64,000 bases of DNA from Denitromonas halophila (GTDB lineage: Bacteria > Pseudomonadota > Gammaproteobacteria > Burkholderiales > Rhodocyclaceae): positions 1 to 64,000 of the forward strand of contig NZ_VMNK01000011.1 of NCBI RefSeq assembly GCF_007625155.1, in the 5' to 3' direction. Within the stretch, counting starts at the first letter, position 1; each line of letters opens with the position of its first letter. The notes under the pieces are model-generated. The model worked only from the letters and a program-made list of their open reading frames with translations, was not told where the DNA came from and searched no databases. Positions 1-8,369 of the stretch are shown here, piece after piece. A program made the position numbers and the translations under genes.

Positions 1-101
1 ACCGCCTCGGTGCCCCACCAGGCTTCGACGGGCAGGTCGAAGGCAGCGTCGCGCCATTCAAGCGCGAACAGGCGGGTGTCGGAGGTGAAGGGTGAGAACA
101 T
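1..101 (-). CDS. N-terminal fragment of a possible VgrG-like type VI secretion protein
   Basis: A minus-strand reading frame starts at an ATG at 101 and runs off the window edge, giving about 33 residues. It begins MFSPFTSDTRLFALE and continues with a VEAWWGTEA stretch. This order, a short lead, then 'RLFALE', then 'VEAW.G.EA', is the usual beginning of VgrG spike proteins, whose N-terminal gp27-like domain starts this way. The rest of the gene is outside the window, so domain content, length and neighbours cannot be seen. The call rests on a short motif remembered from the family and could be wrong. Confidence 0.45.
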   Translation of the reverse strand, partial: MFSPFTSDTRLFALEWRDAAFDLPVEAWWGTEA

Positions 102-163
102 GTGAGCGCCCTGAGATCAGCGGGCATTCATTTTACATAAAATATGACGTATGAGAAGAGCGC

Positions 164-192
164 CAAAAAAAAGGGAGCCATGTGGCTCCCTT
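164..192 (-). terminator. Intrinsic terminator of the isomerase gene
   Basis: An AAGGGAGCC/GGCTCCCTT hairpin with a 4-nt loop (171-192) is followed, read on the minus strand, by a run of eight T. It lies 18 bases after the stop codon of the minus-strand parvulin gene, so it is the likely end of that transcript. Confidence 0.85.
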
Positions 193-209
193 GTCCTTCG
201 CTTGCGGCC

Positions 210-995
210 TTACTTGACGTCGGCTGCTGTGCGCAGTTGCAGGATGTGCTGCTCCAGCGTCTGAGCCTGCAGGCGTTGCTTGAGTTGCGGTGAGACCTGA
301 TCAAACTCGGGGGCGGCCATCTTGCGGGTGTCGTCCAGTTTGATGATGTGATAGCCGAAGTTGGTCTTGATCGGTGCGGGCGTCATCTTGCCCTTCTCGA
401 GTTTGACCATGGCGTCCGAGAATTGCGGGACGAAGGTGGCGGGGTTGTTCCAGCCCAGATCGCCGCCCTTGTCTTTGGAGCCCGGGTCCTTCGAGTGGGC
501 TTTGGCCAGGTCGTCGAACTTTTCGCCCTTGTTGATCTTGGCGATGATGGCGCGGGCTTCGGCTTCGTCGTCAACCAGGATGTGACGTGCGTGGTACTCG
601 GTGTCGCCCAGGCGGCCCTTGATTTCGTCATAGGCCTTGCGTACATCGGCATCGGTGACCGGGTTCTTGGCCACGAAGTCTTGCAGGTAGGCACGAATCA
701 CGACGGCCTTGCGGGCCAGCTCGATCTGGGTGGTGACCTCGGGGGTCTTGTCCAGACCATCTTTCTGGGCAGCCTGGAACAGAATCTCACGGCGGACCAG
801 CTCTTCGCGCACGGCACCGCGCAGTTGTTCGTTGTCCGGCGTGCCTTTGGCGGTTTGTTCGGTGATCAGTGCGTCGGCGTGTCCCTGGGGGATGGCCGTG
901 CCGTTGACGGTGGCGACAGGGCCGGCAGCGAGGGCGACTTGGGCAGCTGCGCCGGCAATCAGCACGACGAGCAGCTTCTTGGAAAACAGATTCAT
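210..995 (-). CDS. Periplasmic parvulin-type peptidylprolyl isomerase
   Basis: A 261-residue protein that should catalyse cis-trans isomerisation of proline bonds in exported proteins. Residues 1-23 form a signal peptide (KK, then a hydrophobic stretch ending ALAAG), so it acts in the periplasm. A helical SurA/PrsA-like N-terminal part is followed from about residue 134 by a rotamase domain with the family landmarks ARHIL, a central KGGDLGW and the closing FGYHIIKLDD. The size fits the PpiC/PrsA-like proteins common in betaproteobacteria. It is first in from the edge of a minus-strand cluster with BolA, YciI and YciB, 25 bases after bolA, and ends at a strong terminator. Substrates cannot be read from the sequence. 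Confidence 0.9.
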   Translation of the reverse strand: MNLFSKKLLVVLIAGAAAQVALAAGPVATVNGTAIPQGHADALITEQTAKGTPDNEQLRGAVREELVRREILFQAAQKDGLDKTPEVTTQIELARKAVVIRAYLQDFVAKNPVTDADVRKAYDEIKGRLGDTEYHARHILVDDEAEARAIIAKINKGEKFDDLAKAHSKDPGSKDKGGDLGWNNPATFVPQFSDAMVKLEKGKMTPAPIKTNFGYHIIKLDDTRKMAAPEFDQVSPQLKQRLQAQTLEQHILQLRTAADVK

Positions 996-1020
996 TCAGC
1001 AATTTCCTTGTTGGCGGGGA

Positions 1021-1290
1021 TCAGAGTTCTTCGGGTGCGCTGGCGCGAATGGCCAGTGCATGAATGGCGCGCGGCATCAGGTCACCCAGCGCCGTGTAGA
1101 TGAGTCGGTGGCGAGTCACGGTGTTTTTACCGGTAAACGCTGCCGAGACGATGTCGACACGGTAGTGGCCGCCGCCGTCGCGGGCGCCAGCGTGGCCGGC
1201 ATGTTGCGCTGATTCATCGTCGATATGCAATGACATCGGCGCGAGGGCGTCGGTGAGGCGTGTTTCGATCTGGGCCAGCGTGTTGCTCAC
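1021..1290 (-). CDS. bolA: BolA family protein
   Basis: An 89-residue single-domain protein of the BolA family, which in bacteria partners monothiol glutaredoxins in iron-sulfur trafficking and affects morphology and stress responses. The visible family features are an N-terminal helix (IETRLTDALAP), the HYRVDIVSAAFTGKNTVTRHRLIYTAL core with the conserved RH pair, and the C-terminal AIHALAIRA segment. Its ATG overlaps the stop codon of the upstream yciI gene (ATGA), so the two are probably translated together. No glutaredoxin gene lies near it here. Confidence 0.88.
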   Translation of the reverse strand: MSNTLAQIETRLTDALAPMSLHIDDESAQHAGHAGARDGGGHYRVDIVSAAFTGKNTVTRHRLIYTALGDLMPRAIHALAIRASAPEEL

Positions 1291-1589
1291 GGCAGCACCT
1301 TCTTGAAGGGTTTGGCGGTGGTGCGCGCAAACACGCCTTCGGTGACGTAGGGGTCGGCGGCCATCCAGGCTTCGGCGTCGGCCAGTGAGGCAAATTCGGC
1401 GACGATCAGGCTGCCGGAGAAGCCGGCGGGGCCGGGGTCGGGCGAGTCGATGGCGGGACAGGGGCCGGCCAGCAGCAGACGGCCTTCATCCTTGAGTGCA
1501 TTGAGACGCGCGAGGTGGGCCGCACGCACGGCCAGGCGGGTGTCAAGCGTGCCCGGGGCGTCTTCGCCGATCAGGGCGTAGAACATCAT
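1287..1589 (-). CDS. yciI: YciI family protein
   Basis: A 100-residue protein of the YciI/YCII-related family, a ferredoxin-like alpha-beta fold with mostly unknown catalytic role. The visible hallmarks are the N-terminal FYALIGEDAPG, the histidine in AAHLARL and the DPYVTEGVFA motif near the end, which carries the Asp of the proposed His-Asp pair. It starts at one of two adjacent ATG codons (1589 or 1586), both overlapping the stop of yciB, and its own stop overlaps bolA. The yciB-yciI-bolA order is a common betaproteobacterial arrangement, so a shared transcript is very likely. Confidence 0.85.
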   Translation of the reverse strand: MMFYALIGEDAPGTLDTRLAVRAAHLARLNALKDEGRLLLAGPCPAIDSPDPGPAGFSGSLIVAEFASLADAEAWMAADPYVTEGVFARTTAKPFKKVLP

Positions 1590-2197
1590 TGTTGGGGTTC
1601 CTCTTCAACATGGCGGGACAGGTACATGCCCTGTCCGATGACAAACAGCAGCATTAAACCCATGCCGCCAAACAGCTTGAAATTGACCCAGGTCTCTTCG
1701 GTGAAACTGAAAGCGACATACAGGTTCAGCACGCCCATCAGGACAAAGAAGCCCGCCCAGGCGGCATTGAGACGGCTCCAGATGCGGTCGGGCAAGCTCA
1801 TTTGCGCTTCGAGAACAGACCGGATCAGATTTTTGCCAAACAGCATGGCCGATGCCAGCAGGGAGATGGCGAATAGCCAGTACACCGCGGTGGGTTTCCA
1901 TTTGATGAACACCGGGTCGTGGAAGACCAGAGTGGCGCCGCCCAGCAGCGTGACCAAGCCCAGCGTCACCCACAGCATGGTGTCGACTTTCCGGCGACGT
2001 AGCTTGAGCCATCCGATCTGGCCGAAGGTGGCGAGAATGGTCACTGCGGTGGCGAGCAGGATGGGCGCTTGCTTGATGCCGATCTCGGTGCCGAGCATGG
2101 CAGTGGCCAGGTCGGCCGCGGCCATCTCGTTCATGCCGGCGATTTTGTAGGCCGCGAAGAACAGCAGGACGGGGAGAAGGTCAAAAAGTACTTTCAT
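1586..2197 (-). CDS. yciB: Septation protein A / inner membrane protein YciB
   Basis: A 203-residue inner membrane protein of the YciB (IspZ, septation protein A) family, linked to cell envelope synthesis and division. It starts MKVLFDLLPVLLFFAAYK, the typical opening of the family, and has about five or six hydrophobic segments (for example near 3-20, 45-65, 75-92, 107-123 and 147-190). The PVFIKWKPTAVYW and WSRLNAAWAGFFVLMGVLNLYVA blocks are family signatures. It is the first gene of the yciB-yciI-bolA run on the minus strand; the stop codon overlaps yciI. Confidence 0.92.
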   Translation of the reverse strand: MKVLFDLLPVLLFFAAYKIAGMNEMAAADLATAMLGTEIGIKQAPILLATAVTILATFGQIGWLKLRRRKVDTMLWVTLGLVTLLGGATLVFHDPVFIKWKPTAVYWLFAISLLASAMLFGKNLIRSVLEAQMSLPDRIWSRLNAAWAGFFVLMGVLNLYVAFSFTEETWVNFKLFGGMGLMLLFVIGQGMYLSRHVEEEPQQ

Positions 2198-2258
2198 GGG
2201 CGGCGATTATATCGGTTTCGGTCTGGCGCCGTCTGGGCGCAGGGGCTTTGCAAAGTAT

Positions 2259-2975
2259 TCAGACGCCCTGAAGATCAATCAGTTCCGTCGTTCGACCGCA
2301 GGCTTCGTTGGCAGGAAGTGCGGTGTCGATCTGGCGCGGTGGCGGTAATTTGAGATTGGCCATGGTGTCCAGAAAAGCTTCGCGCGAGGTGTTGGCGAGG
2401 CGCGGATTGGTGTCGCGCTCCTGGCCAATGCAGGAGACGCGCTGGCCTTTGTAGTCATGGCCCGGATAGACCAGTGTTTCAGCAGGGAGCGTAAACAGGC
2501 GGCCAGTCACGCTGTCGTAGAGGGTGCCAGCGTCGCCGCCCTGGAAGTCGGTGCGACCACAACCGCCGATCAGCAGGGCGTCGCCAGTAAAGATGCGATC
2601 GCGCCAGCGGTAGGTCACGCAGCCCGGGGTGTGCCCGGGCGTGGGGATGACTCGAATCAGCTCTTCGCCAAAGGCGATGAGGGTGTTTTCGGTTGCCCGG
2701 ACGTCGGCACACTCTGCGCCGCCTTCGGCGCTGGTGACCGTGCGCGCGCCGGTGTGCTCCTTGAGCGCGGCGGCGCCGGTGATGTGGTCGGCGTGGACAT
2801 GGGTTTCGAGCACCCAGCGAAGTTGCAGGCCTTGCTCTTGCAGCAGCGACAGGTAACCGCCGACATGTTCGCGCACCGTGTCGATCAGGACGGCGTCGGC
2901 CGTGAGCGCGTCGGCTAGCAGGTAGGTGTAGGTGCAGCTGTCTTCATCGAAGAGCTGGCGAAATACGATGCTCAT
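2259..2975 (-). CDS. ETHE1-like metallo-beta-lactamase fold hydrolase, probable persulfide dioxygenase
   Basis: A 238-residue metallo-beta-lactamase fold protein. The metal site HVHADH (in LETHVHADHITGA) is clear, with later ligands in PTPGHTPG and VYPGHDYKG. The segment GGCGRTDFQGGDAGTLYDSV and the LVYPGHDY motif are characteristic of ETHE1-type persulfide dioxygenases, which use one iron to oxidise glutathione persulfide to sulfite. The length is close to that family. That would place it in sulfide detoxification in the cytoplasm, but no sulfide:quinone reductase or rhodanese lies alongside. A glyoxalase II role is less likely given these motifs. It stands alone between yciB and the two-component pair. 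Confidence 0.82.
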   Translation of the reverse strand: MSIVFRQLFDEDSCTYTYLLADALTADAVLIDTVREHVGGYLSLLQEQGLQLRWVLETHVHADHITGAAALKEHTGARTVTSAEGGAECADVRATENTLIAFGEELIRVIPTPGHTPGCVTYRWRDRIFTGDALLIGGCGRTDFQGGDAGTLYDSVTGRLFTLPAETLVYPGHDYKGQRVSCIGQERDTNPRLANTSREAFLDTMANLKLPPPRQIDTALPANEACGRTTELIDLQGV

Positions 2976-3007
2976 GAGATCGACCCTCGGATACGCGAAC
3001 TCTGATT

Positions 3008-4465
3008 CTAGCCCGAAGTCATGACAGGCGCGTTGGTCCCCGGCAGGGTGAGAGTGGCAATCAGGCCGCCGTCCGGGTGATTGGACAAGTCAAGCCGTCC
3101 GTCGTGCGCGCGGGCGAAGCGGTCGACAATGGCCAAGCCCAGGCCGGCGCCTTGCGGGTTGCTGCGCGCTTCGTCGAGCCGGACGAAAGGGCGCTTGAGG
3201 GTTTCGAAGGCCGATTCCGGCACGCCGGGGCCTTGGTCGGTGACGGAGATTTTCCAGTGATCGCCCGCTGAGTGCGTGGAGACGGTGATTGTTTGTGCTT
3301 TCCCGCCATAGCGCTCTGCGTTGTCGATCAGGTTGCGCAGGGCGCGCCGGAAGGCAATGGGCCGAACACGGATTGCCGCGCCGCTGTCGAGATCGAGCTG
3401 GATGTCCAGGCCGCGCAATCGATAGGCTTCGGTGATGTCCGAAATCAGTTGGGCAAGTTTGACGATTTCGGGCGGCTGAGGCTCGCTGCGGCCGTAGTCG
3501 ACGAACTGGCCGATCACGCGGTCCATTTCTTCGATGTCGCTGACCATGGCCCGCACCTCGTCGTTGGGTGCGCCACTCATCTCGACGCCGAGGCGCAAAC
3601 GGGCCAGCGGGGTGCGCAGATCGTGCGAAACGCCGGCGAGAATGATCGCGCGGTCGCTCTCGAGCCGGGCCAGATCGCCGGACATCTGGTTGAAGGCGAC
3701 TGCAACTTCGGCAATTTCGCCTGGGCCGCCAGCTGGCAGCGGCGGCGGATACTTGCCTTGACCGACCGTGCGCGCGGCCTGCGCAATCAGGCGCAGGGGC
3801 CGGCCGATACGGAAAACGATCAAATAGGCGCCGAGCAGGGCGATGCCCATGATCACGCCGCCCCAGCCCAGCCATTCGAGTGCGCGGGGCCGTTGAATGC
3901 GCTCGCGTGGCAGCATCACCCAGTATTCGTCAGGGTCTTGCGGGTCGAGTCGAAAACTTACCCAGAAACCGGTGAGCCCTTCCCAGCTGCCTGCAAAGCG
4001 GGTGCCCGGGCCGAGCTGCCGGCGGATTTCGCTCGTCAGAAGCGTGATCGGGCGGGTGTCCGGCAAGGGCGTCAGTGTGTCGTCGTCCTCGGCCGGATAG
4101 ACTCGGATGCCTTCGAGCGCGGTGAGATCGATGAGCATTTCGAGGCGACGCGCAGACTCGGCGTTGACCAGGGCGGTGCGGGTCAGATTGACGATGCTGA
4201 CGACCATCTGAGCCAGGTCACGCGCGCGCGGTTCTTGTTCGAAATGGCGGACGATCTGCGACCAGGCCGCGAAGGCGAGCACCAGCATGACGGCCAGCAA
4301 GGCGAAGGTTTGCCATAGCAGTGAGCGGGGCAAAAACCACAGTTGCGACGCCGGGGTTGCGGCCGTGTTCGTGCTGGTCGGCCCCTGTTTTTTCTCGCTC
4401 GAGCCGTTTTGAACGCGGGTAATGGTGGGATCCCTAGTTGGCGGACTTGGCGCCGTCCGGCACAA
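3008..4465 (-). CDS. EnvZ-like membrane sensor histidine kinase
   Basis: A 485-residue sensor kinase. Transmembrane helices lie near residues 52-69 and 199-218, enclosing a periplasmic domain of about 125 residues. A HAMP linker (220-270) follows, then the HisKA block AGVSHDLRTPLARLRL with phospho-acceptor His281, and an HATPase domain with N box (NLIDNAERYGG), G1 (DQGPGVP) and G2 (GAGLGLAIV). The order and the short periplasmic domain match EnvZ. It overlaps the end of the response-regulator gene by 32 bases if the ATG at 4465 is used; a later alternative start is possible because residues 1-45 look disordered. The signal sensed is unknown. Confidence 0.88.
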   Translation of the reverse strand: MCRTAPSPPTRDPTITRVQNGSSEKKQGPTSTNTAATPASQLWFLPRSLLWQTFALLAVMLVLAFAAWSQIVRHFEQEPRARDLAQMVVSIVNLTRTALVNAESARRLEMLIDLTALEGIRVYPAEDDDTLTPLPDTRPITLLTSEIRRQLGPGTRFAGSWEGLTGFWVSFRLDPQDPDEYWVMLPRERIQRPRALEWLGWGGVIMGIALLGAYLIVFRIGRPLRLIAQAARTVGQGKYPPPLPAGGPGEIAEVAVAFNQMSGDLARLESDRAIILAGVSHDLRTPLARLRLGVEMSGAPNDEVRAMVSDIEEMDRVIGQFVDYGRSEPQPPEIVKLAQLISDITEAYRLRGLDIQLDLDSGAAIRVRPIAFRRALRNLIDNAERYGGKAQTITVSTHSAGDHWKISVTDQGPGVPESAFETLKRPFVRLDEARSNPQGAGLGLAIVDRFARAHDGRLDLSNHPDGGLIATLTLPGTNAPVMTSG

Positions 4466-5177
4466 AGACGTAGCCGAAGCCCCACACCGTCTGGATGTAG
4501 CGCGGCTTGCCGGCGTCTTCTTCGACCAGTTTTCTCAGTCGGGAGATCTGGACGTCGATGGCGCGATCAAAAACGCCGTATTCGCGCCCGCGCGCCAATT
4601 CCATCAGTTTGTCGCGCGACAGGGGCTGGCGGGGATGTTGTACCAGCACCTTGAGCAGGGAAAACTCGCCCGTGGTGAGGGCGATTTCTTCGCCATCTCG
4701 CGTCAACGTGCGGGTCGACAAGTCGATGGAGACCGATCCGAAGCTGACGGTTTCGTCGTCCAGTGCGGGGGCGCCCGGCAGTTGCTGGGGCTGGCGGCGC
4801 ATCACAGCTTGAATGCGGGCCACCAGTTCACGCGGATTGAAGGGTTTGGGCAGGTAATCGTCGGCGCCCATTTCAAGGCCGAGAATGCGGTCGACATCAT
4901 CGCCCTTGGCGGTGAGCATGATGATGGGCGTGTTGTTTTCGGCCGAGCGCAAACGCCGGCAGATCGACAGCCCGTCTTCGCCCGGCAGCATCAGGTCGAG
5001 TACGATCAGATCGTAGTGTTCACGGTGCAGTGCCCGGTCGAGGCCGGCGCTGTCGACGACGGCTTTGACGGCATAACCTTGTTCGGACAAATAGCGCGAG
5101 AGCAGATCACGCAGGCGGGCATCATCGTCGACTACCAATACCCGGCAGCGCTGTTTGGAAGCATTGAGTGTTGTCAT
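4434..5177 (-). CDS. ompR: OmpR-type response regulator
   Basis: A 247-residue response regulator. The receiver domain (13-130) has the acidic pocket VDDD, phospho-acceptor Asp61 (LIVLDLMLPGEDG), Thr in LTAKGDD and Lys in LPKPFNPREL. A winged-helix DNA-binding domain fills about 150-240, ending with RYIQTVWGFGYVFVPDG. The sequence is especially close in style to E. coli OmpR, and the downstream overlapping kinase is EnvZ-like, so the pair is probably an osmotic or envelope-responsive system. It is the promoter-proximal gene of the pair on the minus strand. Target genes cannot be seen in the window. Confidence 0.9.
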   Translation of the reverse strand: MTTLNASKQRCRVLVVDDDARLRDLLSRYLSEQGYAVKAVVDSAGLDRALHREHYDLIVLDLMLPGEDGLSICRRLRSAENNTPIIMLTAKGDDVDRILGLEMGADDYLPKPFNPRELVARIQAVMRRQPQQLPGAPALDDETVSFGSVSIDLSTRTLTRDGEEIALTTGEFSLLKVLVQHPRQPLSRDKLMELARGREYGVFDRAIDVQISRLRKLVEEDAGKPRYIQTVWGFGYVFVPDGAKSAN

Positions 5178-5338
5178 GGCGTGAATCGTATCGGCACCCG
5201 CGATTCGAAACCAGCGTGGTGGCCCACTTGGCGGGGAAACAAGCGTAACCGTTCGTAAGTTCTACCATTGTGCGCAATATTGCCTTACATGTCGCTTGGT
5301 TGCTGGATAAAATCCGGCTATCTAGACAGTGTCATTCA

Positions 5339-5665
5339 ATGTGTGCCATGTCTCCCATGCCTGATCATTCATTCATGAACCGGTTGCGCCGGTGCGCGTT
5401 GTTTGTTGCCGTGTTGGCAATGAGCGGCATCGCGACGGCTCAGAATGATGATGATGGGATTTATTCCCGTCAAATACTGAATGACCAGAATCGCGCCTGG
5501 CGGGCGGACATCCGTGCGTCCGTGAGTCAGTTCGCGCACATTTCTGCCGATGCTGATCGCCCAGAGCGTCGCCAGTTGAGTGATGCAGAGCGCCTCGAAA
5601 TGCGGCGCGATATCGACGAGGCCATCCGCAAGGCCTACGGCAAGCGCCAGCGTCAGCGTCCCTGA
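5339..5665 (+). CDS. Small secreted protein of unknown function
   Basis: A 108-residue protein that I do not recognise. ATG codons lie at 5339, 5348, 5357 and 5375; starting at 5375 gives a clean signal peptide (MNRLRRCALFVAVLAMSGIATAQ), so export is likely whichever start is used. The mature part is polar and helical, rich in Arg and Asp (DRPERRQLSDAERLEMRRDIDEAIRKAYGKRQRQ), and has no cysteine. Upstream, a good -10 (TAAAAT, 5308-5313) lies 17 bases after a poor -35 (TTACAT). It is divergent from ompR, so control by that system is possible but unproved. Confidence 0.6.
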   Translation: MCAMSPMPDHSFMNRLRRCALFVAVLAMSGIATAQNDDDGIYSRQILNDQNRAWRADIRASVSQFAHISADADRPERRQLSDAERLEMRRDIDEAIRKAYGKRQRQRP

Positions 5666-5786
5666 TTGCTCGTGAGGGCGGGCGCCCCCGGTTATCGACC
5701 ACTTTCCGCTTTTGCGCCCCGAAGCATGCCGGTTCGTGCCGATCGATGCTGCCCGCTGCCGACGGCGCGGGTACAATCCGGTCTCG

Positions 5787-6476
5787 ATGAAACTCCTCGG
5801 CATTGAATCTTCTTGCGAACGCGTCAGCGTCGCCGTCCTGATCGACGACCAGGTCCACCAGCGGTGGGTCGAGGGCGGCGCGACCCCGTCGGATCAGATC
5901 ATTCCCGCAGTACTCGAGCTGCTGGCCGAGCACGGATTGTCGCTGTCATCGCTCGACGCCATCGCGCTGGGCGTCGGGCCGGGAGCTTTCACCAGTTTGC
6001 GCCTTGGCTGCAGCGTGGCGCAGGGCTTTGCGCTGGCGGCCAATCTGGGCATCGTGCCGATGTGCAGTCTCGACCTGATTGCCGCCGCGCAGACCGCCGC
6101 GCGCGTTCTGGTGGCGACCGATGCACGCATGGGTGAAACCTATTTTGCAACCTATGAACGTGGCGACGCCGGCTATGTCGTGGTGAATGAACCCGCGTGT
6201 TTGCCCCCTGAGGCGGTGACGCTGCCCGCGCATGGCGAATGGGGCGGTGTCGGCAGCGCGTTCGGCAGCTACCCGGAAAAGCTGCTGCCGAATGAAGCGC
6301 GCTTGACGGTGCTGAATGCGGCGGCGGCGCCCGAGGCGGGTACGCTTGTTCGCCTGGCAGCGCAGTCATTGGCGCACACGCCTGCCATGGACGCTGCGTT
6401 GGTCGGCCCGCGCTATGTGCGCGACAAGGTTGCCCAAACCGTTGCCGAGCGCCTCGCCCAGGGGGGCAAGGCATGA
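5787..6476 (+). CDS. tsaB: tRNA threonylcarbamoyladenosine biosynthesis protein TsaB
   Basis: A 229-residue ASKHA-fold protein. TsaB is the non-catalytic partner of TsaD in forming threonylcarbamoyladenosine at position 37 of ANN-decoding tRNAs. The start at 5787 gives the family opening MKLLGIESSCERVSVAV; the longer upstream frame is not family-like. GVGPGAFTSLRLG is the TsaB signature, and a DARMGETYFA segment follows in the second half. It heads a run of genes with overlapping ends: its stop overlaps rimI. The tsaB-rimI arrangement is common in proteobacteria. Confidence 0.92.
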   Translation: MKLLGIESSCERVSVAVLIDDQVHQRWVEGGATPSDQIIPAVLELLAEHGLSLSSLDAIALGVGPGAFTSLRLGCSVAQGFALAANLGIVPMCSLDLIAAAQTAARVLVATDARMGETYFATYERGDAGYVVVNEPACLPPEAVTLPAHGEWGGVGSAFGSYPEKLLPNEARLTVLNAAAAPEAGTLVRLAAQSLAHTPAMDAALVGPRYVRDKVAQTVAERLAQGGKA

Positions 6477-6925
6477 GCGCGACGGCGTTCTCGTATCGGC
6501 CCATGGCCGAGGACGACCTGGACTGGGTGCTGCGGCACGAGCCGGAGCTCTATCCGTTTCCCTGGACGCGGGGCAATTTCGAAGATTCGCTCAGCGCCGG
6601 CTACAGTTGCTGGATCATGGTGGAAGGCGAACTGCCCATTGCCTACGCCGTGGTCATGCAAATTGTGGATGAGGCGCACTTGCTCAATTTCAGCGTCGTG
6701 CGTTCGGCGCAGGGTCGCGGCGTTGGGGCGGCGCTGCTCGACTTTCTTCGACACGCATTGCGTCAACGTGGCGTAAACCAGTTTTTTCTCGAAGTCCGTC
6801 CCTCTAATCTGGCCGCGCGGGCGGTATACGAGAAGGCGGGCTTTGTCAGCATCGGTCGTCGCAAGGGCTATTACCCCGCTGAAAATGGTCGGGAAGACGC
6901 GTTGGTGATGCGGGTGGCGCCATGA
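6473..6925 (+). CDS. rimI: Ribosomal protein S18-alanine N-acetyltransferase
   Basis: A 150-residue GNAT acetyltransferase. The acetyl-CoA binding motif A is VRSAQGRGVGAALLDFL (near residues 76-92), followed by the N-domain motif LEVRPSNLAARAVYEKAGF, which together fit RimI, the enzyme that acetylates the N-terminal alanine of ribosomal protein S18. The opening FSYRPMAEDDLDWVLRHE is also typical. It overlaps tsaB by four bases and the uracil-DNA glycosylase gene by four. Placement beside tsaB supports the RimI call over other GNATs. Confidence 0.9.
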   Translation: MSATAFSYRPMAEDDLDWVLRHEPELYPFPWTRGNFEDSLSAGYSCWIMVEGELPIAYAVVMQIVDEAHLLNFSVVRSAQGRGVGAALLDFLRHALRQRGVNQFFLEVRPSNLAARAVYEKAGFVSIGRRKGYYPAENGREDALVMRVAP

Positions 6926-7767
6926 GTGTGCGCGAGTCGATTCTCCGCGAGATGGGCCTGGGGCCGATCTGGCGTCTGCGCGACGCGCCGGATGCCCAGC
7001 TGCCTGAGGTCGAGGCTGACGTGCCTCCCGAACACAGCACGCCCAAGGTCGCGCCCAGCGCTGCACCCGATGCCGCGCCTCGTCGTCTTTCGTCCGAGAT
7101 GTTGTCGAGGGCGAGAGAAGCCAACGCAGTCGCGGACGCACCCGCCGCATCCGTGCCGGAGGCGTCGCGAGAGAACACGGCACGCGCTGGCGATCTGGAT
7201 TGGGACGCGCTGACCCAAACCATTCAGACCTGCCGCGACTGCAGCTTGTGCGAGCAGCGCACGAAAGCCGTGCCAGGCGTCGGCGATCGCCAGGCGGACT
7301 GGCTGGTTGTGGGCGAAGGCCCGGGCGCAGAAGAAGACGCGCGGGGTGAGCCTTTTGTGGGCAAGGCGGGCAAGCTGCTCGACGCCATGCTCAGCGCGAT
7401 TGGCCTGGCGCGCGGTGAGAACGTCTATCTCACCAATGCCGTGAAATGCCGTCCGCCCATGAACCGACCGCTCGACGCTTCGGAGCTGGCCGCATGTGCC
7501 CCGTATCTTGCCCGTCAGATCGCGCTGATCAAGCCGCGACTGATCGTCGTGCTGGGGCGGCCGGCGGCACAAGCTTTGTTAAATACCGACATTCGTATTG
7601 CATCAGCGCGCGGGCGATGTTTTGATTATCACGGTATCCCGGTGGTGGTGACCTACCACCCGGCCTATTTGCTGCGAAACCCCCTGGACAAAGCCAAAGC
7701 CTGGGAAGACCTGTGCTTTGCCCGTCGCCAGATGCGGGATCGCTCATCTGGAAATGGAGACGCTTGA
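6922..7767 (+). CDS. Family 4 uracil-DNA glycosylase (Fe-S)
   Basis: A 281-residue uracil-DNA glycosylase of the iron-sulfur SPO1-like family, which removes uracil from DNA. The catalytic region starts near residue 95. Cysteines in TCRDCSLCEQR, in NAVKCRPP and in ACAPYL provide the cluster ligands. The active-site motif VGEGPGAEED...PFVGKAG and the closing VTYHPAYLLRNP are diagnostic. Residues 1-90 are a low-complexity, alanine/proline-rich extension absent from the shortest family members. It overlaps rimI and its stop overlaps the lemA ATG, so it sits inside the same coupled run. Confidence 0.9.
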   Translation: MSVRESILREMGLGPIWRLRDAPDAQLPEVEADVPPEHSTPKVAPSAAPDAAPRRLSSEMLSRAREANAVADAPAASVPEASRENTARAGDLDWDALTQTIQTCRDCSLCEQRTKAVPGVGDRQADWLVVGEGPGAEEDARGEPFVGKAGKLLDAMLSAIGLARGENVYLTNAVKCRPPMNRPLDASELAACAPYLARQIALIKPRLIVVLGRPAAQALLNTDIRIASARGRCFDYHGIPVVVTYHPAYLLRNPLDKAKAWEDLCFARRQMRDRSSGNGDA

Positions 7768-8369
7768 TGAAATTCGTTCGCCTGTTGACCCTTCTTGCCG
7801 TGTCAGCCAGCCTGCTGTCGGGCTGTGGCTACAACCAGATTCAGATCAATGACGAGAAGGTGACTGCGGCCTGGGCCGAAGTGCTTAACCAGTACAAGCG
7901 TCGCGCCGACCTGATTCCCAATCTGGTGAATGTGGTCAAGGGCTATGCCGACCATGAAAAGGAAGTTCTCACCCAGGTGACCGAGGCCCGCGCGGGCGTG
8001 GGCAGCATCAAGGCCACGCCTGAGCTGCTGAACGATCCGGCCGCCATGGCCAACTTCCAGCAAGCACAGGCCGGTCTCAGTGGTGCGCTGTCGCGCCTGA
8101 TGGTGGTCGTCGAGCGTTACCCCGACCTGAAAGCCGATGCCAGCTTCCGCGATTTGCAGGCCCAGCTCGAAGGCACCGAAAACCGTGTGACCGTCGCGCG
8201 CAACCGCTTCATCGAATCGGTGCAGACCTATAACATCTCGGTGCGGACCTTCCCGAACAACCTCACTGCCATGGTGATGGGCTATTCGCCCAAGGCCAGC
8301 TTCACGGTGGAAAACCCCGGCGCCATCGCCCAGCCGCCTGCCGTCCAGTTCGGTAACGGCAAACAGTAA
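7767..8369 (+). CDS. lemA: LemA family lipoprotein
   Basis: A 200-residue LemA protein. Starting at 7767 gives a signal sequence ending in the lipobox LLSGC, so it should be lipid-anchored, unlike LemA members held by a plain N-terminal helix. The family core is clear: WAEVLNQYKRRADLIPNLVNVVKGYADHEKEVL, then a helical bundle, and FPNNLTAMVMGYSPKASF near the end. Function is poorly known; LemA proteins are often encoded beside TPM-domain proteins, as here. The start overlaps the preceding stop codon, and the stop overlaps the next ATG. Confidence 0.9.
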   Translation: MKFVRLLTLLAVSASLLSGCGYNQIQINDEKVTAAWAEVLNQYKRRADLIPNLVNVVKGYADHEKEVLTQVTEARAGVGSIKATPELLNDPAAMANFQQAQAGLSGALSRLMVVVERYPDLKADASFRDLQAQLEGTENRVTVARNRFIESVQTYNISVRTFPNNLTAMVMGYSPKASFTVENPGAIAQPPAVQFGNGKQ

